Source of the DNA: Cymbidium sinense
Lineage: Eukaryota; Streptophyta; Magnoliopsida; Asparagales; Orchidaceae
Direction of reading: 5' to 3'
Assembly: GCA_021442155.1 (NCBI GenBank)
Contig: CM038229.1
Span: 72,312,443-72,376,442, forward strand
DNA: 64,000 nucleotides
In this document: positions 37,881 to 49,165 of the stretch, in pieces
How positions within the stretch are numbered: the stretch's first letter is position 1
Layout: every line of letters starts with the position of its first letter
Position numbers and translations under genes: made by a program
The notes under the pieces: generated by a model
What the model was told of the DNA's origin: nothing
The model's database searches: none
Seen by the model: only the letters and a program-made list of their open reading frames with translations

Positions 37881-39600
37881 GACCCTATCGGTGTGCGATG
37901 GACTACACTAAGAAGGAGCCATAGGGGCCTTGGCCTGTCTTAGATTTATAAGTCTAAAGGGGTAGTCTACCTGCCATAAGGTAGGACTATCCAACCTAAG
38001 GGGTTGCCTTTTGATGTGCAACGACTATGCTAGGAAGAAAGCGTAGTAGACTTACATCTTCCAAAGCAAGGAAAAGTCGCTGGGATGATCTATTGGACGA
38101 GCAACACATCAAATCATATCTAAGGTGACTACTGAGTGAGCACTGCTGTGGGTCATACCTAAACTCAAGAGTAGTCCTGATGATTAATTTGATTTGATTT
38201 AATTTAATTTAATTTTATGTTATATTGTGAACCCTGTCGGCGTGTGATGGACCCACTGAGAAGGACCTATGTCAGCCTTGACCTATCTTAGATTTACTAG
38301 TCCAAAGGGGTAGTCTACCAACCACAAGGTAGGACTATCTGGCCTGAGGGTTGCCTTTTAATGTGCAATGACTGTACTAGGAAGAAAGCGTAGCAGACTT
38401 ACATCTTCCAAAGTAGGGATCAACTATTGGGGTGATCTGTTGATGGCACAACAGATCAATCCCGGCCTAGGGTAATTATTTGAGCGAATGCTGCTATGGA
38501 CTCATATTGACTCAAGAATAGTCAGAATTACTTTAATTTTAGATGGACCCTATCGGTTTGTGATGGATCTACTAAGAAGGAGCTAATATCAGCCTGAACC
38601 TATCTTAGATTTACAAATCCAAAGGGATAGTCTACCAGCCATTAGGTAGAACTAACCAACCTAAGGGGTGCCTTTCGATTTGCAATGGTCAAGTTAAAAA
38701 GAAAGCACAGGGACTTACATCTTCCTAAATAAGCAACCACTGGGGTGATCAGTTGCTTGTGCAACAAATCGGGCTCTACCTAGGGCTGCCCATCAGTTTG
38801 CAATGATCGTGCTGGAAAGAATGTGAAATAGACTTATATCTTTCAAAGCAAAGATGATCGCTGGGGTAACTCATTGGTGGCACAACAATTTGAACCCTGG
38901 TGACTACGGTGAGTACCACAGGGATTTATCTCAACTCAGTAGTGCAATTCCTATAGGGAGTTTTTGTGACCGCCTAAAGATAGGATACCTGCTTGGGAAA
39001 GGGGCCACTAGGGGCTTGAATTCCTAATCCACAAGTGAATTAATTTTGTTTGTTTATTTAGTTTATTTTATCATGGACCCTGTTAGTTTGCAATGGATCA
39101 AACTGAGAAGGAGCTTATATCAGCCTAGACCTATATTAGATTTACTGAACCAAGGGAGAATCTGTGCATCCGTTGAATAAATTCTCCAACCGTGGCTACC
39201 GAGGGGACTATCTAATCAAAGTAACACGGGTGTCTAAATGGGGTATCAAAAGATGTGATCTAAATAGAATGGCCACAGGGGAAGGGGCCGCAATGGGGCT
39301 TCGATCCAACACCCTAGAGAAAATGACATGGTTAGTCATATATCACATAGGTATTCGATGACCAACTCATAGAGAAAGCGCAGGGACTTACATCTTCCAA
39401 GAGTGGTGTACCCACCGGGTGAGTCGCTGTCACCATGGCAAACATCAACAAACCTATGGTGCCCATCGGTTTGCAATAATCAGTCTAGAAAGAAGGTGTG
39501 TAGGCTTACATCTCTCTAAAGGCATTCTGGGATAGTCTATCTTCGGGGTGTCATCGACTAGACTCTTGAGTGAATATCACTAGGTACTTATATCAACTCA
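37881..39600. repeat. Old degenerate tandem repeats in the internal region of epsilon
   Basis: A unit beginning near GACCCTATCGGTGTGCGATG recurs at about 37881, 38229, 38545 and 39075, each followed by AAGAAGGA, a CTTAGATTTA block, and GGGGTAGTCTACC or similar. All units contain a GAAAGCG...ACTTACATCTTCC segment related to the younger array at 39600-41460. Spacing is irregular (316-530 bp), so this is the more decayed end of one long array. The 65-codon frame at 39164 is not supported in other units. Confidence 0.75.
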
Positions 39601-41460
39601 AACATAGTCAAGAGGAAAGGAGCCTATGGGGGACTTACCCTAAGCTTCAAATATATTTGACCTAGTTACATCATGATGATTAGTTCAAGAAGAAAATATG
39701 AGAACTCACATCTTCTTAAACAGGATCAACCATGAGGTAGCTTACTGGCCAGGCAGCGAAGACTACGAAACTAACAAGGCGCTTGTCAATTTGTAATGGT
39801 CAAATTAGGTAGAAAGCATGGGGACTCACATCCTCCAACAAATGACCATTAGGGTGATCGGTTGCTTTGGGCATCAAATTGAGCCCATCCTAGAGCAGCT
39901 AATGAGTGAGTGCCACAGGGGGCTTGCTCTCACATCAAAATAGCCCGAAAGAAAGATATGTGTGTTTGTGTTTGATATGAAGGAATAGGATGCCATTGGG
40001 GGACTCTTCCACCTAAACCTCAGGGAAACTCGACCTAGTCAGAGTATGGTAGCTAGTTCAAGATGAAAGCACTGGGACTCACATCTTCTTAAACAAAGCT
40101 AACATAAGGTAGTTCAATGGTAGGGTAGTGAAGAATACCAAACTAACAAGGCGCTTGTCAGTTTGCAATGGTCAAATTAGGAAGAAAGCACGGGGACTCA
40201 CATCCTACAACAAATGACCATTAGGGTGATCAGTTGCTTTGGGAAACAATCGAACCCGACTTAGAGCAACTAATGAGTGAGTGCTACAGGGGGCTTACTC
40301 CCACATCAAAGTAGACCGAAACAAAGATATGTATGTTTGTGCTTGATATGAAGGAATAGGATGCCACTGGGAGAGTCTTACACCTAAACCTTAGGGAAAC
40401 ATGACCTCAGAGTATGTTGGCTAGTTCAAGAAGAAAGTGTTGGGACTCACATCTTCTTAAACAAAGGCAACATAAAGTAGTTCACTGACAGGGAAGTGAA
40501 GACTACCAAACTAACAAGGTGCTCGTCAGTTTACAATGGTCAAATTAGGAAGAAAGCGCGGGGACTCACATCCTCCAACAAATGACCATTGGGGTGATCA
40601 GTTACTTTGGGCAACAAATCGAACCTGACCTAGAGCAGGTAATGAGTGAGTACCATAGGGGGCTTGCTCCCATGTCAAAGTAGCCCGAAAGAAAGATATG
40701 TATGTTTGTGCTTGATATGAAGGAATAGGATGCCAATGGGGGACTCTTACACCTAAACCTTGGGGAAACTCGACATAGTCAAAGTATGGTGACTAGTTCT
40801 AGAAGAAAGCGTTGGGACTCACATCTTCTTAAACAAACCCAACACAAGGTAGTTCACTGATAGGGCAGTGAAGACAAACTGATAAGGCACTCATCAGTTT
40901 GCAATGGTCAAATTAGAAAGAAAGCGTGGAGACTCACATCCTCCACAAATGACCATTGGGGTGATCAGTTGCTTTGGCCAACAAATCAAACCTGACCTAG
41001 AGCAGTTAATAAGTGAGTGCTATAGGGGGCTTGCTCCCACATCAAAGTAGCCCGAGAGAAAGATATGTATGTTTATGCTTGATATGAAGGAATAGGATGC
41101 CACTGGGGTCTCTTACACCTAAACCTTAGGAAAACTTGACCTAGTCAGAGTATGGTGGCTAGTTCAAGAAGAAAGCGTTGAGACTCACATCTTCTTAAAC
41201 AAAGCCAACACAAGGTAGTTCACTAGTAGGGTAGTGAAGACTACCAAACTAATAAGGTGCACTTCAGGTTTACAATGGTCAAATTAAGAAGAAAGCACGG
41301 GGACTCACATCCTCCAGCAAATGACCATTAGGGGTGATCGGTTGCTTTGGGCAACAAATCAAACCCGACTTAGAGCAGCTAATGAGTGAGTGCCACAAGG
41401 GGCTTGCTCTCACATCAAAATAGCCCAAGACTAAAGATATATGTTTATTTCATAAGTGGT
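39600..41460. repeat. Tandem array, five units of about 368 bp, in epsilon
   Basis: The marker ACTCACATCTTCTT occurs at 39704, 40077, 40445, 40817 and 41183, giving a period of 366-373 bp. A second marker, ACTCACATCCTCC (with one variant), follows about 120 bp later in each unit (39824, 40196, 40564, 40932, 41303), so each unit contains two related parts built on GAAAGC...GGGACTCACATC. It lies between the RT remnant and the 3' LTR in the sense direction. Ogre-type elements are known to carry tandem repeats at that position, which can seed satellites. No protein frame runs through the units. Confidence 0.88.
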
Positions 41461-42164
41461 TGTGTTGGGTTGATGAAGGAAGGAATATGATGTCAGGGTT
41501 CTCTTACACCTATCTTAATAGCACCAGAGATAAATATTGAGTTTTTTATGTATGTTTGAAGGAATGTTTAGATTGATGAGAAATTTTGAAGGGTGATAGT
41601 AGATAGATTTTTTTTTTGAAATTTCTTTAGGTGTGTGCAAATGAAATAAGAACAACTAAGAGTGGTGTTCTTTCTCCAAAATCCTTGGGACCCAGTCAAA
41701 GTAATTGATCATCCTTAGTGAAAGAAATTCACCAAGGCTTCTCAAATATTATGCTCTAATTTGTATTTGAATGAAAGAAAATTCTCATTCCAATTACTTG
41801 AATTATTCTCCAAATTTAAAATTTGATTTTGAGTGTAATGGATTTTGAAGTAATGTTTTTTGACATAGAAATAGAAACACTCTCCTATCATAATGGTTTA
41901 AACTAGTTTCCATCCTTCGAAGCACCAAAGTAGGCCTTTTAATGATCAAAAACAAAATCTTGATTTGGAGAGTTTTGAGATAGACTAACTTTGAAAGAGT
42001 TTAAACCATCTATATTCAACGTTAATTGAGGTCTCTCTTCCTTCTTCTTCTTTTTTTCTTTTCTCTTTATTATTTATATTTATTTATTTATTTTTTTGCA
42101 AGACCTTCAAGCTTTTAAATGGATGCATAGAGTTTTGTAATTTGATTATTGATGATAAATTTTA
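41461..42164. other. Unassigned internal sequence of epsilon
   Basis: AT-rich sequence downstream of the RT/RNase H remnant in the sense direction, where RNase H and integrase would be expected. I recognise no conserved motif on the minus strand. The pyrimidine-rich tract near 42030-42095 is low complexity. Confidence 0.5.
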
Positions 42165-42990
42165 ACAAGAAGAGTTGTACCCTAAATGGAGATATCCTTG
42201 AACTAGTGGCCAATAATGGAGGTGTCACGAAATATTACCTTATGCTTTTGAATGAGTATTGAAACTTATCATCCTTCAGAACTTGATCTACTTTCTTTAT
42301 CAAAGTAGTGAATGATTGACACCTACCAAAAAAAAATGAGAGATTAAGTATCTTAGGCACGACAACCTTCTTTGAAATGATTTTAATTGTGTTGAGACTT
42401 TCCTTTTTTTTTCTTTTTTTTTGAAGGTTGCATCTCTAATATCACTCTAATCTCTTTTAGATCAATTTTGTTATCCCATGATGCTTTACTACAAGCCCTA
42501 GAAACTTCCCTAAAGCCATCCTCATTGTATACTTTAGGGGATTCATTTTTAGGTTGTAGTATCATAATTAATCAAAGACAACTATTCAGATCGTAAAGAT
42601 GGTCTTCCTTTTCTTTGCTTTAGACCACGAGATCATCAACGTAGCATTCAACTTGGTGATGAATGAGTTTGTTAAAGATTCAATTCATGTTCATGGTGTG
42701 ATGCGCATTTTAAGGGTGAAAGGCATGAACTTATAGCGAGAAATTCGATGGAAATTATAAATGCAAACGACCTCTCATCCTCCGGCATCATTTGACCCAT
42801 CTTTGAATGAGGAGATTGCATGCAAAGAGGCTATGTTCACTATTAAATTTGATATAGGTAATGTGAATTCATCTTCAAGACATGCCTATCTTAGATCCTC
42901 AAAATTGACATATGTGCGGATTTGAATGTTCTTCCTTTTGACTGGGAATAGTGTTGGGAAATCATGGTAGTATCTTTCTTCTTCAATAAG
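42165..42990 (-). pseudogene. Degenerate pol: reverse transcriptase to RNase H junction of epsilon
   Basis: On the minus strand, RT motifs appear in order. TYVNFEDLR followed by a stop and ACLEDEFTLP corresponds to the usual VDYRDLN-ACPKDDFPLP block. SFKDG (42796-42810) keeps the motif A aspartate. MPFTLK corresponds to MPFGLK. HQVECYVDDLVV contains the catalytic YVDD (42632-42643). Further on, NKIDLKEIRVILEMQPSKK resembles the conserved IEIDPxKVKAILxMPPP region, and FKSIR-YFVTPPLLA near 42220-42260 resembles the RT-RNase H connection. The wording is closest to Tat/Ogre RT. Stops and frameshifts between every block make it inactive. This remnant sets the orientation of epsilon. The 60-codon frame 42383-42565 is part of it, running into a poly-A-like stretch. 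Confidence 0.82.
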
Positions 42991-43662
42991 GTTAACTTAA
43001 AACTTTGATCCTCTTCTTCGCATCAAAAGTTTCTTAAATAGGAATAGCAATAAGTTAAATTTTGAGTTTATTGACTGCTACCTTTGGAAATGTATTGGGC
43101 ACTTTATAATGGTCTTCGGTAAAGCAGACTTTAAACTACAAAAGTAACCTAACCAAGTCGTTGGCATTCTCCTTCTAACTTATCATATATGGATGTTGGG
43201 AGGGTGGGTGGACTCTCTTCATGTTCTAAGGTACTTTTTTATTTTTTTTATTTTTTTATTTTTTATTTTTTTTTACTTCAGGGAGTACATTCTCTATTTG
43301 AAAATCTTCAAAATTATTTGAGCAAAGTAGGTAGACTAAGCAAAAGATAATTTTATTACCTCATTCGAAGGTCTATCTACAAGCATTGAATCCTCTTTTG
43401 AGCTTGAAGAAAGAAAAATGAAGTGGAAATTTGAAATCTCATAATGTTTTATTTTTTTTTTGCTAGAGGTTAGGGGCAACTCTTAACTTCCAATCCTATA
43501 ATAATATCATGAGATAGTAGAATTGTAGTCAATGTGCTCGCATACCTACTAACTTTCTAGTCATATCATACATGAATCCTCCTTTTAGAACTTAACTCCA
43601 CAGATTTGCCAAAACTAGACTCAAAATTTATCTCATGTATTATTTTCTCTCTTTTTTTTCAT
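42991..43662. other. Unassigned internal sequence of epsilon upstream of RT
   Basis: Expected to correspond to the protease and pol linker in the sense (minus) direction. I see no protease DTG-like motif or other recognisable block. A T-rich tract at 43225-43275 is low complexity. Confidence 0.5.
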
Positions 43663-44320
43663 GAATTTACACCTCATACACATGATTTATTCTTTGTATT
43701 CTAAATCAATGTGTATTATTGATGCTTTACTTTTTTTTCTTTTTCTTCTTCTCATTCTCCTTTTTTTTTGAATTTACACCTCATACATATGATTTAATTT
43801 TTTTTTATTATAAATCAATATTTATTATTGGTGCTTTACTTTTTTTTCTCTTTTTCTTCTTCTCATTCTTCTTCTTCTTCTTCTTCTTCTTCTTCTTCTT
43901 CTTCTTTTTTGAATTTACACCTCGTACATATGATTTATTTTTTGGATTCTAAATCAATATGTATTATTGGTGCTTTACTTCATCTCTTTTTCTTCTTCTC
44001 ATTCTTTTTTTTTTTGAATTTACACCTCATACATATGATTTATTTTTTGGATTCTAAATCAATATGTATTATTGGTTACTTACTTTTCTCTTTTCATCTT
44101 CTCATTCTCCTTTTTTTTTTTTGAATTTACACCTCGTACATACGATTTACTTTTTTGGATTCTAAATCAATATGTATTATTGGTGCTTTACTTTTTCTCT
44201 TTTCTTTTTTTCTTCCTTTTTTTGAATTTACACCTCATTCATATGATTTATTTATTTTTTTTGGATTTTAAATCAATATGTATTATTAGTGCTTTACTTT
44301 TTCTCTTTTTTCTTCTTTTC
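43663..44320. repeat. Minisatellite, six units of about 100-140 bp
   Basis: GAATTTACACCTC or a near match starts units at 43663, 43770, 43911, 44016, 44123 and 44224. Each continues with CATATGATTTATTTTTTGG, a TAAATCAATATGTATTATT core, GTGCTTTACTT, and a variable T/C-rich tract that accounts for the length differences. The phenylalanine-rich open frames here are products of the T/C tracts, not genes. Confidence 0.85.
43868..43906. repeat. (TTC)n microsatellite inside a minisatellite unit
   Basis: About thirteen TTC units expanded from the pyrimidine tract of the second minisatellite unit, which explains why that unit is the longest. Confidence 0.9.
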
Positions 44321-44759
44321 TTTCTCCTTTTTTTCTTTTGTTTTTTTTTTTTTTTTTAGTCTTTGTCTATATTGTGTTCTCTGGAGGAGATTGCTTGTCT
44401 TTCTTTTCCATAGGATATTCTATGTTGAATATGACTTGAGGAGGTTGCCACTAACTGAGCAAGGAAGAATCAAATACTTTTCTATCTCATTAGAGAATGT
44501 GAGAGTGCACTTATTACTTAGCTTAGTGGGAAACCTTCCAAGGTAGTCTAGGACATTGAGATTAACCTTGAGAACAATTTGATGCCCTTATTTTGGATTG
44601 TGAGGTGTATCTTAAGAAGGATTTAGAATTTGATTATTTCCAATGACTTGTTTGCTTCTTCCTATGGTGTTGATCAAAGTGGTAGGACCTTGCCACTGTA
44701 ATAATTGACTTTTGTGATATCTTCTGAAAGAGAGGTAGAATTGGTGTCTACATACTCTC

Positions 44760-44808
<49 letters not shown>

Positions 44809-45150
44809 TTTTTTTCTTTTTTTCTTTTTTTCAAAGTTTGTCCCATTAGACCTTTGAAATTTGATGATTCTAACTCTTTATTAATAGTGACACCATGAAA
44901 GCATAGAATGGGGCATTTCTACCCGAGTTGGAATCATTAAAGCATAAAGTCCATCAGCACTGCTATTTTATGGATACGGTCGATATTTTGAGAGTTGTCT
45001 TCTTTTGGGAACTAGGATTCAAGTCATTTGAGTCATACTTATCTAGAATAAATAAGACATACTCAAAATCCTTGTCAATTTCATTCTTGGCCCTTGAAGG
45101 AATCTTTATGGCCTTTCTCCTTTAGGGTGAAAATCCACATCTTGATTTTA
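44321..45150. other. Unassigned internal sequence of epsilon with (CT)n tract
   Basis: By position this should hold gag in the sense (minus) direction, but I find no match to the gag blocks seen at 63259-63770. A (CT)n microsatellite of about 20 units lies at 44759-44802. The open frames at 44289-44546 and 44928-45125 have no family resemblance that I recognise. Confidence 0.5.
44759..44802. repeat. (CT)n microsatellite
   Basis: About 20 nearly uninterrupted CT units, continuing into TTCTCTC and a T-rich tract. Confidence 0.92.
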
Positions 45151-45930
45151 AGTTGAATTTTATCATAAAAGTTTTTATGATTCATAACTTTGTGATAGAT
45201 AATAATGAATATTGCATTATCATAAGTCATCTTAAGGTTTTCAAGCTCTATGTCAAATTTGATTCAGACATTTTTGATAAATTTAAAGAATTTGAACCCG
45301 CACTCAACAAATTTGAATATGATAAAGGGGTTCAAATAATTAGATCTCAATTTGGAGAGATTTTGAAGAGAATTTCTTTGGAACCTCACTTGCCAAATGT
45401 TGATATGATTGTAGGTTCAGAGCTCTTTGACTGGGACTTAAGAAATTTTGGAAACTTACTTTCCAAAAGATGGTAGGTTCTAAAATTTAGGAATTTTTTT
45501 TGTTTGGCATTATTTGATTTTGATTTTGAAAGAGAACTATTATTTAACAAGTTTGAGTATGTTAAATGAAATTGATTAATTTTATTTGAAAAAAGAAAAA
45601 AAATAGTTTTAATATATTTTTTTGAAGAAAAGGTTTTATTTGATTTAATTTTGATTTTGAAAAATGAACCTTCACTTAACAAATTTGAGTTTGCTAAGTG
45701 GGATTCAATTAATTTTATTTTGAAAGGGATTTAAAATTTTTGGAGAAATGATTTCTTTTTTTTGTTTAATTTTTATTTCAAAGAGAGAATCGCCATTTAA
45801 CAAATTGGATTATGTTAAATGTGGTTCATATGATTTTTATTTTGAAAGGACTTTTGAATTTTTTTTTTCTAAAGATGTTTTTGTTTTACTTTGGATTTTA
45901 TTGAAATTTTGTTAAGCATGAGATGAACTC
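45151..45930 (-). repeat. Short, decayed hairpin array in the leader of epsilon
   Basis: Four or five recognisable units, near 45300, 45390, 45546, 45672 and 45796, carry the family inverted repeat, for example CTTAACAAATTTGAG...GCTAAG near 45674 and TTTAACAAATTGG...GTTAAA near 45796. The array is much shorter than in alpha (about 35 units) and gamma (about 24), so unit number varies widely between elements. The 107-codon frame at 45153-45476 runs through the repeats and is not supported as a gene. Confidence 0.65.
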
Positions 45931-46229
45931 TACTTCACCAAGCTAGTGGTAAGAGGTTCAGAATTTTATGTTTGGTTATTTTCGCTTCCTTTAGTTAATT
46001 TATTTTAACCTATTGGGGGACCCAATAGGAATTTTAAGACCTACATAAAGTGAGGTCCTAAAACCTAAAGGATGTTGGTGAGCTCTACTTAAGGGTGAAA
46101 TAAGCTAAGTGCCAACTAAAAGAATGATAGTCTCGGGCCTATATAAAATATAAGTCCACTATTGATGCTTGGAGACAATAATTGTCTACTAAAGATCAGA
46201 GAACCATCCCAGTAGTCTTGAGAAAAATC
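45931..46229 (-). other. PBS-proximal leader of epsilon with ruined primer-binding site
   Basis: Matches 4766-4976 of alpha, including the GGACCCAATAG and GGTCCTAAAACCTAAAG words and the eight-base spacer before the LTR. The primer-binding site itself (near 46203-46221) keeps only scattered identity: the minus strand reads TCAAGACTACTGGGATGG where alpha has TGGCGACTCC. Confidence 0.7.
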
Positions 46230-49154
46230 TGTGGTGTTTATTTTTGGGATGTGGGACACCACGCAGCTTAGGTGATACTTATTGAAGTGATCAGGTACGA
46301 CATTAAGGAATGATGTACTATCTTGAAAGATAGAAATCACCACCATATAATGGACCTAATCACCTAATAAGGACTCCTAAGACATGATGGGTCTTCGAAT
46401 ATACCAAAGATCTTTCCCCTACTTTACATGAAAAAGTAAAGTAGGGTTCATTTTAAGTCGTGTTCATTAAGTTCCCTATGGAGGCAAGCCCCCATAGTTA
46501 ATTACATCTTAAGGAATGGGAATTCATTTAGAATACGATCAATTAAAGTAGATAATTAGGGTCTCCAAAGATTTCAAGGTTAAGACTATCAAAGGATTAG
46601 CTATTTTAGAAAATCAAATGGAATAGATGAAGGGAAGACTTATTTTTGGAATCCAAAGGGAGAAAGTAAGAAATGCTCATGATACTAGGAAGCCTAGTGA
46701 GCATTCCAATCTACCCTGTAGTTGGGCTTTATATCTTTGAAATTGAAGAAAGTTAATTATTTGAGTTGACATTTTATTAGATTGCTAGGGCTTATAATTC
46801 CACAACATAAGATTGTGAAAATGCCTAAGTGGTGAGGATTTATGCTTGTAGCTTGAAGAAAACAACTACCTCAGATTCCTAAACTAAGGAGCCTTGGTAC
46901 AAAACAAAGGTACGACCTAAATATAAGGCAAAAATGGGTATATGATTTACCTCCATAAGAGAGAATAAACCACCCAACTACTGGACTTATTATCGCCTGG
47001 AGTGGCAGCCAGCTAACTCCTCCTATGCTTTAAATCCATGTAGGCAAGTCTTATGCTTTGCAAGATGGCTGTTATTCATTTAGAAAGGAAACTAAGTCCT
47101 TAGACTCCCTAAGAGACTAGAGCATGAGTGGTATGAATCCATGACTTAATCTAATACAAATTTTATCAAATTTATTTGATTCTTTTGGACTTTTTGTTTT
47201 GACACTGGCTATGGGATTTTATATGCCTAAATGCATGGAAATTTGATTATGGGCTAAATCAAAAGAGAAAGGGTTGTCTTCCACCAAAGGCTCTCATAGG
47301 TTAAGCCTTGATTCTCTAGCAAGGATGGAAGCCCCCTCTTAACAAGAGTGAAAGAATATGACATGCATGATATTATACATTCATCCATCCAACTAAGGGG
47401 TTACTAAAAATTTTATTATCTTAATTTAATTCCTAGGCTTTTATTTGAGGTTATGAGTTATTTTAAAATTTTAGTTATGAGTTATTAATTGGGGTAGAAA
47501 AATTAATTTTATCCTAAGTGCCTACCGCATCTAGGCCACACATTCAAGCATCAATCATAAAGAAACTATGAAAAGCATGATGTTCTAATGCACAATCTAA
47601 ACATAACATCAAACAATTTTATAGATTATTGTAAAAGAATAAAAGGGCAATGCGGTCGAGTTCTACCGTACACCCTGAAAAGAGAAAAAAACATGGGTAG
47701 CCAAGCTCTAGCCTTATACAACCCGGATTACAAAAAAAAAATACCTGCTATGAGGGTCTTCTTTTCTTCATTTCTTCCTTCTCTTTCTTTTGATTTTATT
47801 TGCTCCAAAGGCATCATAGGCACCCAGGGGACTAAGCCATCGGCCCTCATCCTAATCCCCATAGCACTAATCCTAATTCTAATGCAAAATTACATCAAAA
47901 ATAGGAAAAGTAAATCTAGCTACTCCAAAATAAATGTTACACACCATACAACCCAAGCGTTATATGAATAATTTGGACTTAGTACCCATACATGGGTAAC
48001 CAGTTGTCTAACTATGGTTAAACAGGGCACTGCGAAAAGCTTTTATATTTATATTACAACGGGGCAACCCTATAGAAAACATGATTAGCTAACTACTAAC
48101 ATCCGATCTAAAACATACACCCTAACATCCAGTCTAAAACATTACATCACAAAAAAACACAACATCATATATACAATGCCATAACTTAGCACTAGAAGTG
48201 GTGACTTAGTATTCTAATGTGTGTGCTTAAGGCTTATGTGATAAGACTTTACTATGCTTTTTTTTTTTAGTTTAAGTTTCAATTTGGAGTTTGAATTTGT
48301 TTAAATTTTACCTTTGGGTGATTTTAATTTAAATGATTTAATGATTTACTTTTCATTTTTATTTCAATTTTATTTGGTTGAAGTGATGTTTAAGTTTTCA
48401 AGAATGAAGAGTATAATGAGTTCCACTTGTAGATGGAACTCACCAAATTCTCTAATTCTAAAGAATAACCAAGGTCCTTAAGTACCTTAATTAGCCCATT
48501 TTAATTTATGTAATTTGTTCGATTTGATTCATTTGACTTGATTTAGAATTTAGAATTCGAGTTTGTTTAAGTATTTGATTGATTGATTCTAGATTAGAAG
48601 TTTTAGTTTAATTGCATCTTGATAATTCAATATCCTTAATATCTAGGGAAGTTTGTTTAAGTTCATGTGTTTTTGGTTGATTAATTTTAGATTAAATGTT
48701 ACGAGTTAATTGAATCCTGATAATTTAATATCCTTTAAATTAATATTTAACTCTTTTCTTTGATCATGGTTGTGTAACTTAACTTTATGTTTGTTTAATT
48801 CAATTGTGGTTCATTTATTTATAATTTGATCGGATTAGATTAATTGAAATTTTATTTTGATTTTAATTGGGCTTGATTCTTTGTAGTTAGGACTTTTTTT
48901 TAATCACATCCATTTGTCATGTTCATTAAAGTTTAGTTTGTATTTTGACTTCATACATTGGATAGTTGATTAGTTTATCTTATTTAAGTAGGTTGAATGA
49001 GATTTGACTTGATTACATATTAAATTGATGAGAGTCTTTCTTAATTTGGTTTAATCTTATTTAGTTTGATTTGATTAGCTTTATCAGTATATGGGTTTGG
49101 TTAGGTTCAATGTGATTATGTGATTAGATCAATTAAGAAGTGTATTTTGTTATT

Positions 49155-49161
49155 TGTAAAG
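49155..49161. repeat. Probable target-site duplication of the RTE LINE, left copy
   Basis: TGTAAAG here and TATAAAG at 51267-51273 flank the LINE with one mismatch. The empty site in the 3' LTR (near 32655-32675) reads TTAATTATAAATG. Confidence 0.5.
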
Positions 49162-49165
49162 ATTG

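Noticed and set aside
43719..44546. Phenylalanine-rich small membrane-protein-like open frames
   Set aside because: They are translations of T/C-rich tracts in a minisatellite, overlap one another, and start at arbitrary methionines.
45153..45476. 107-codon open frame as a small host gene
   Set aside because: It runs through leader hairpin repeats on the antisense strand of epsilon, with no family resemblance.
47588..47971. 127-codon open frame as a gene
   Set aside because: It lies inside the 5' LTR of epsilon, the homologous frame in the 3' LTR (31043-31252) stops much earlier, and it is antisense to the element.
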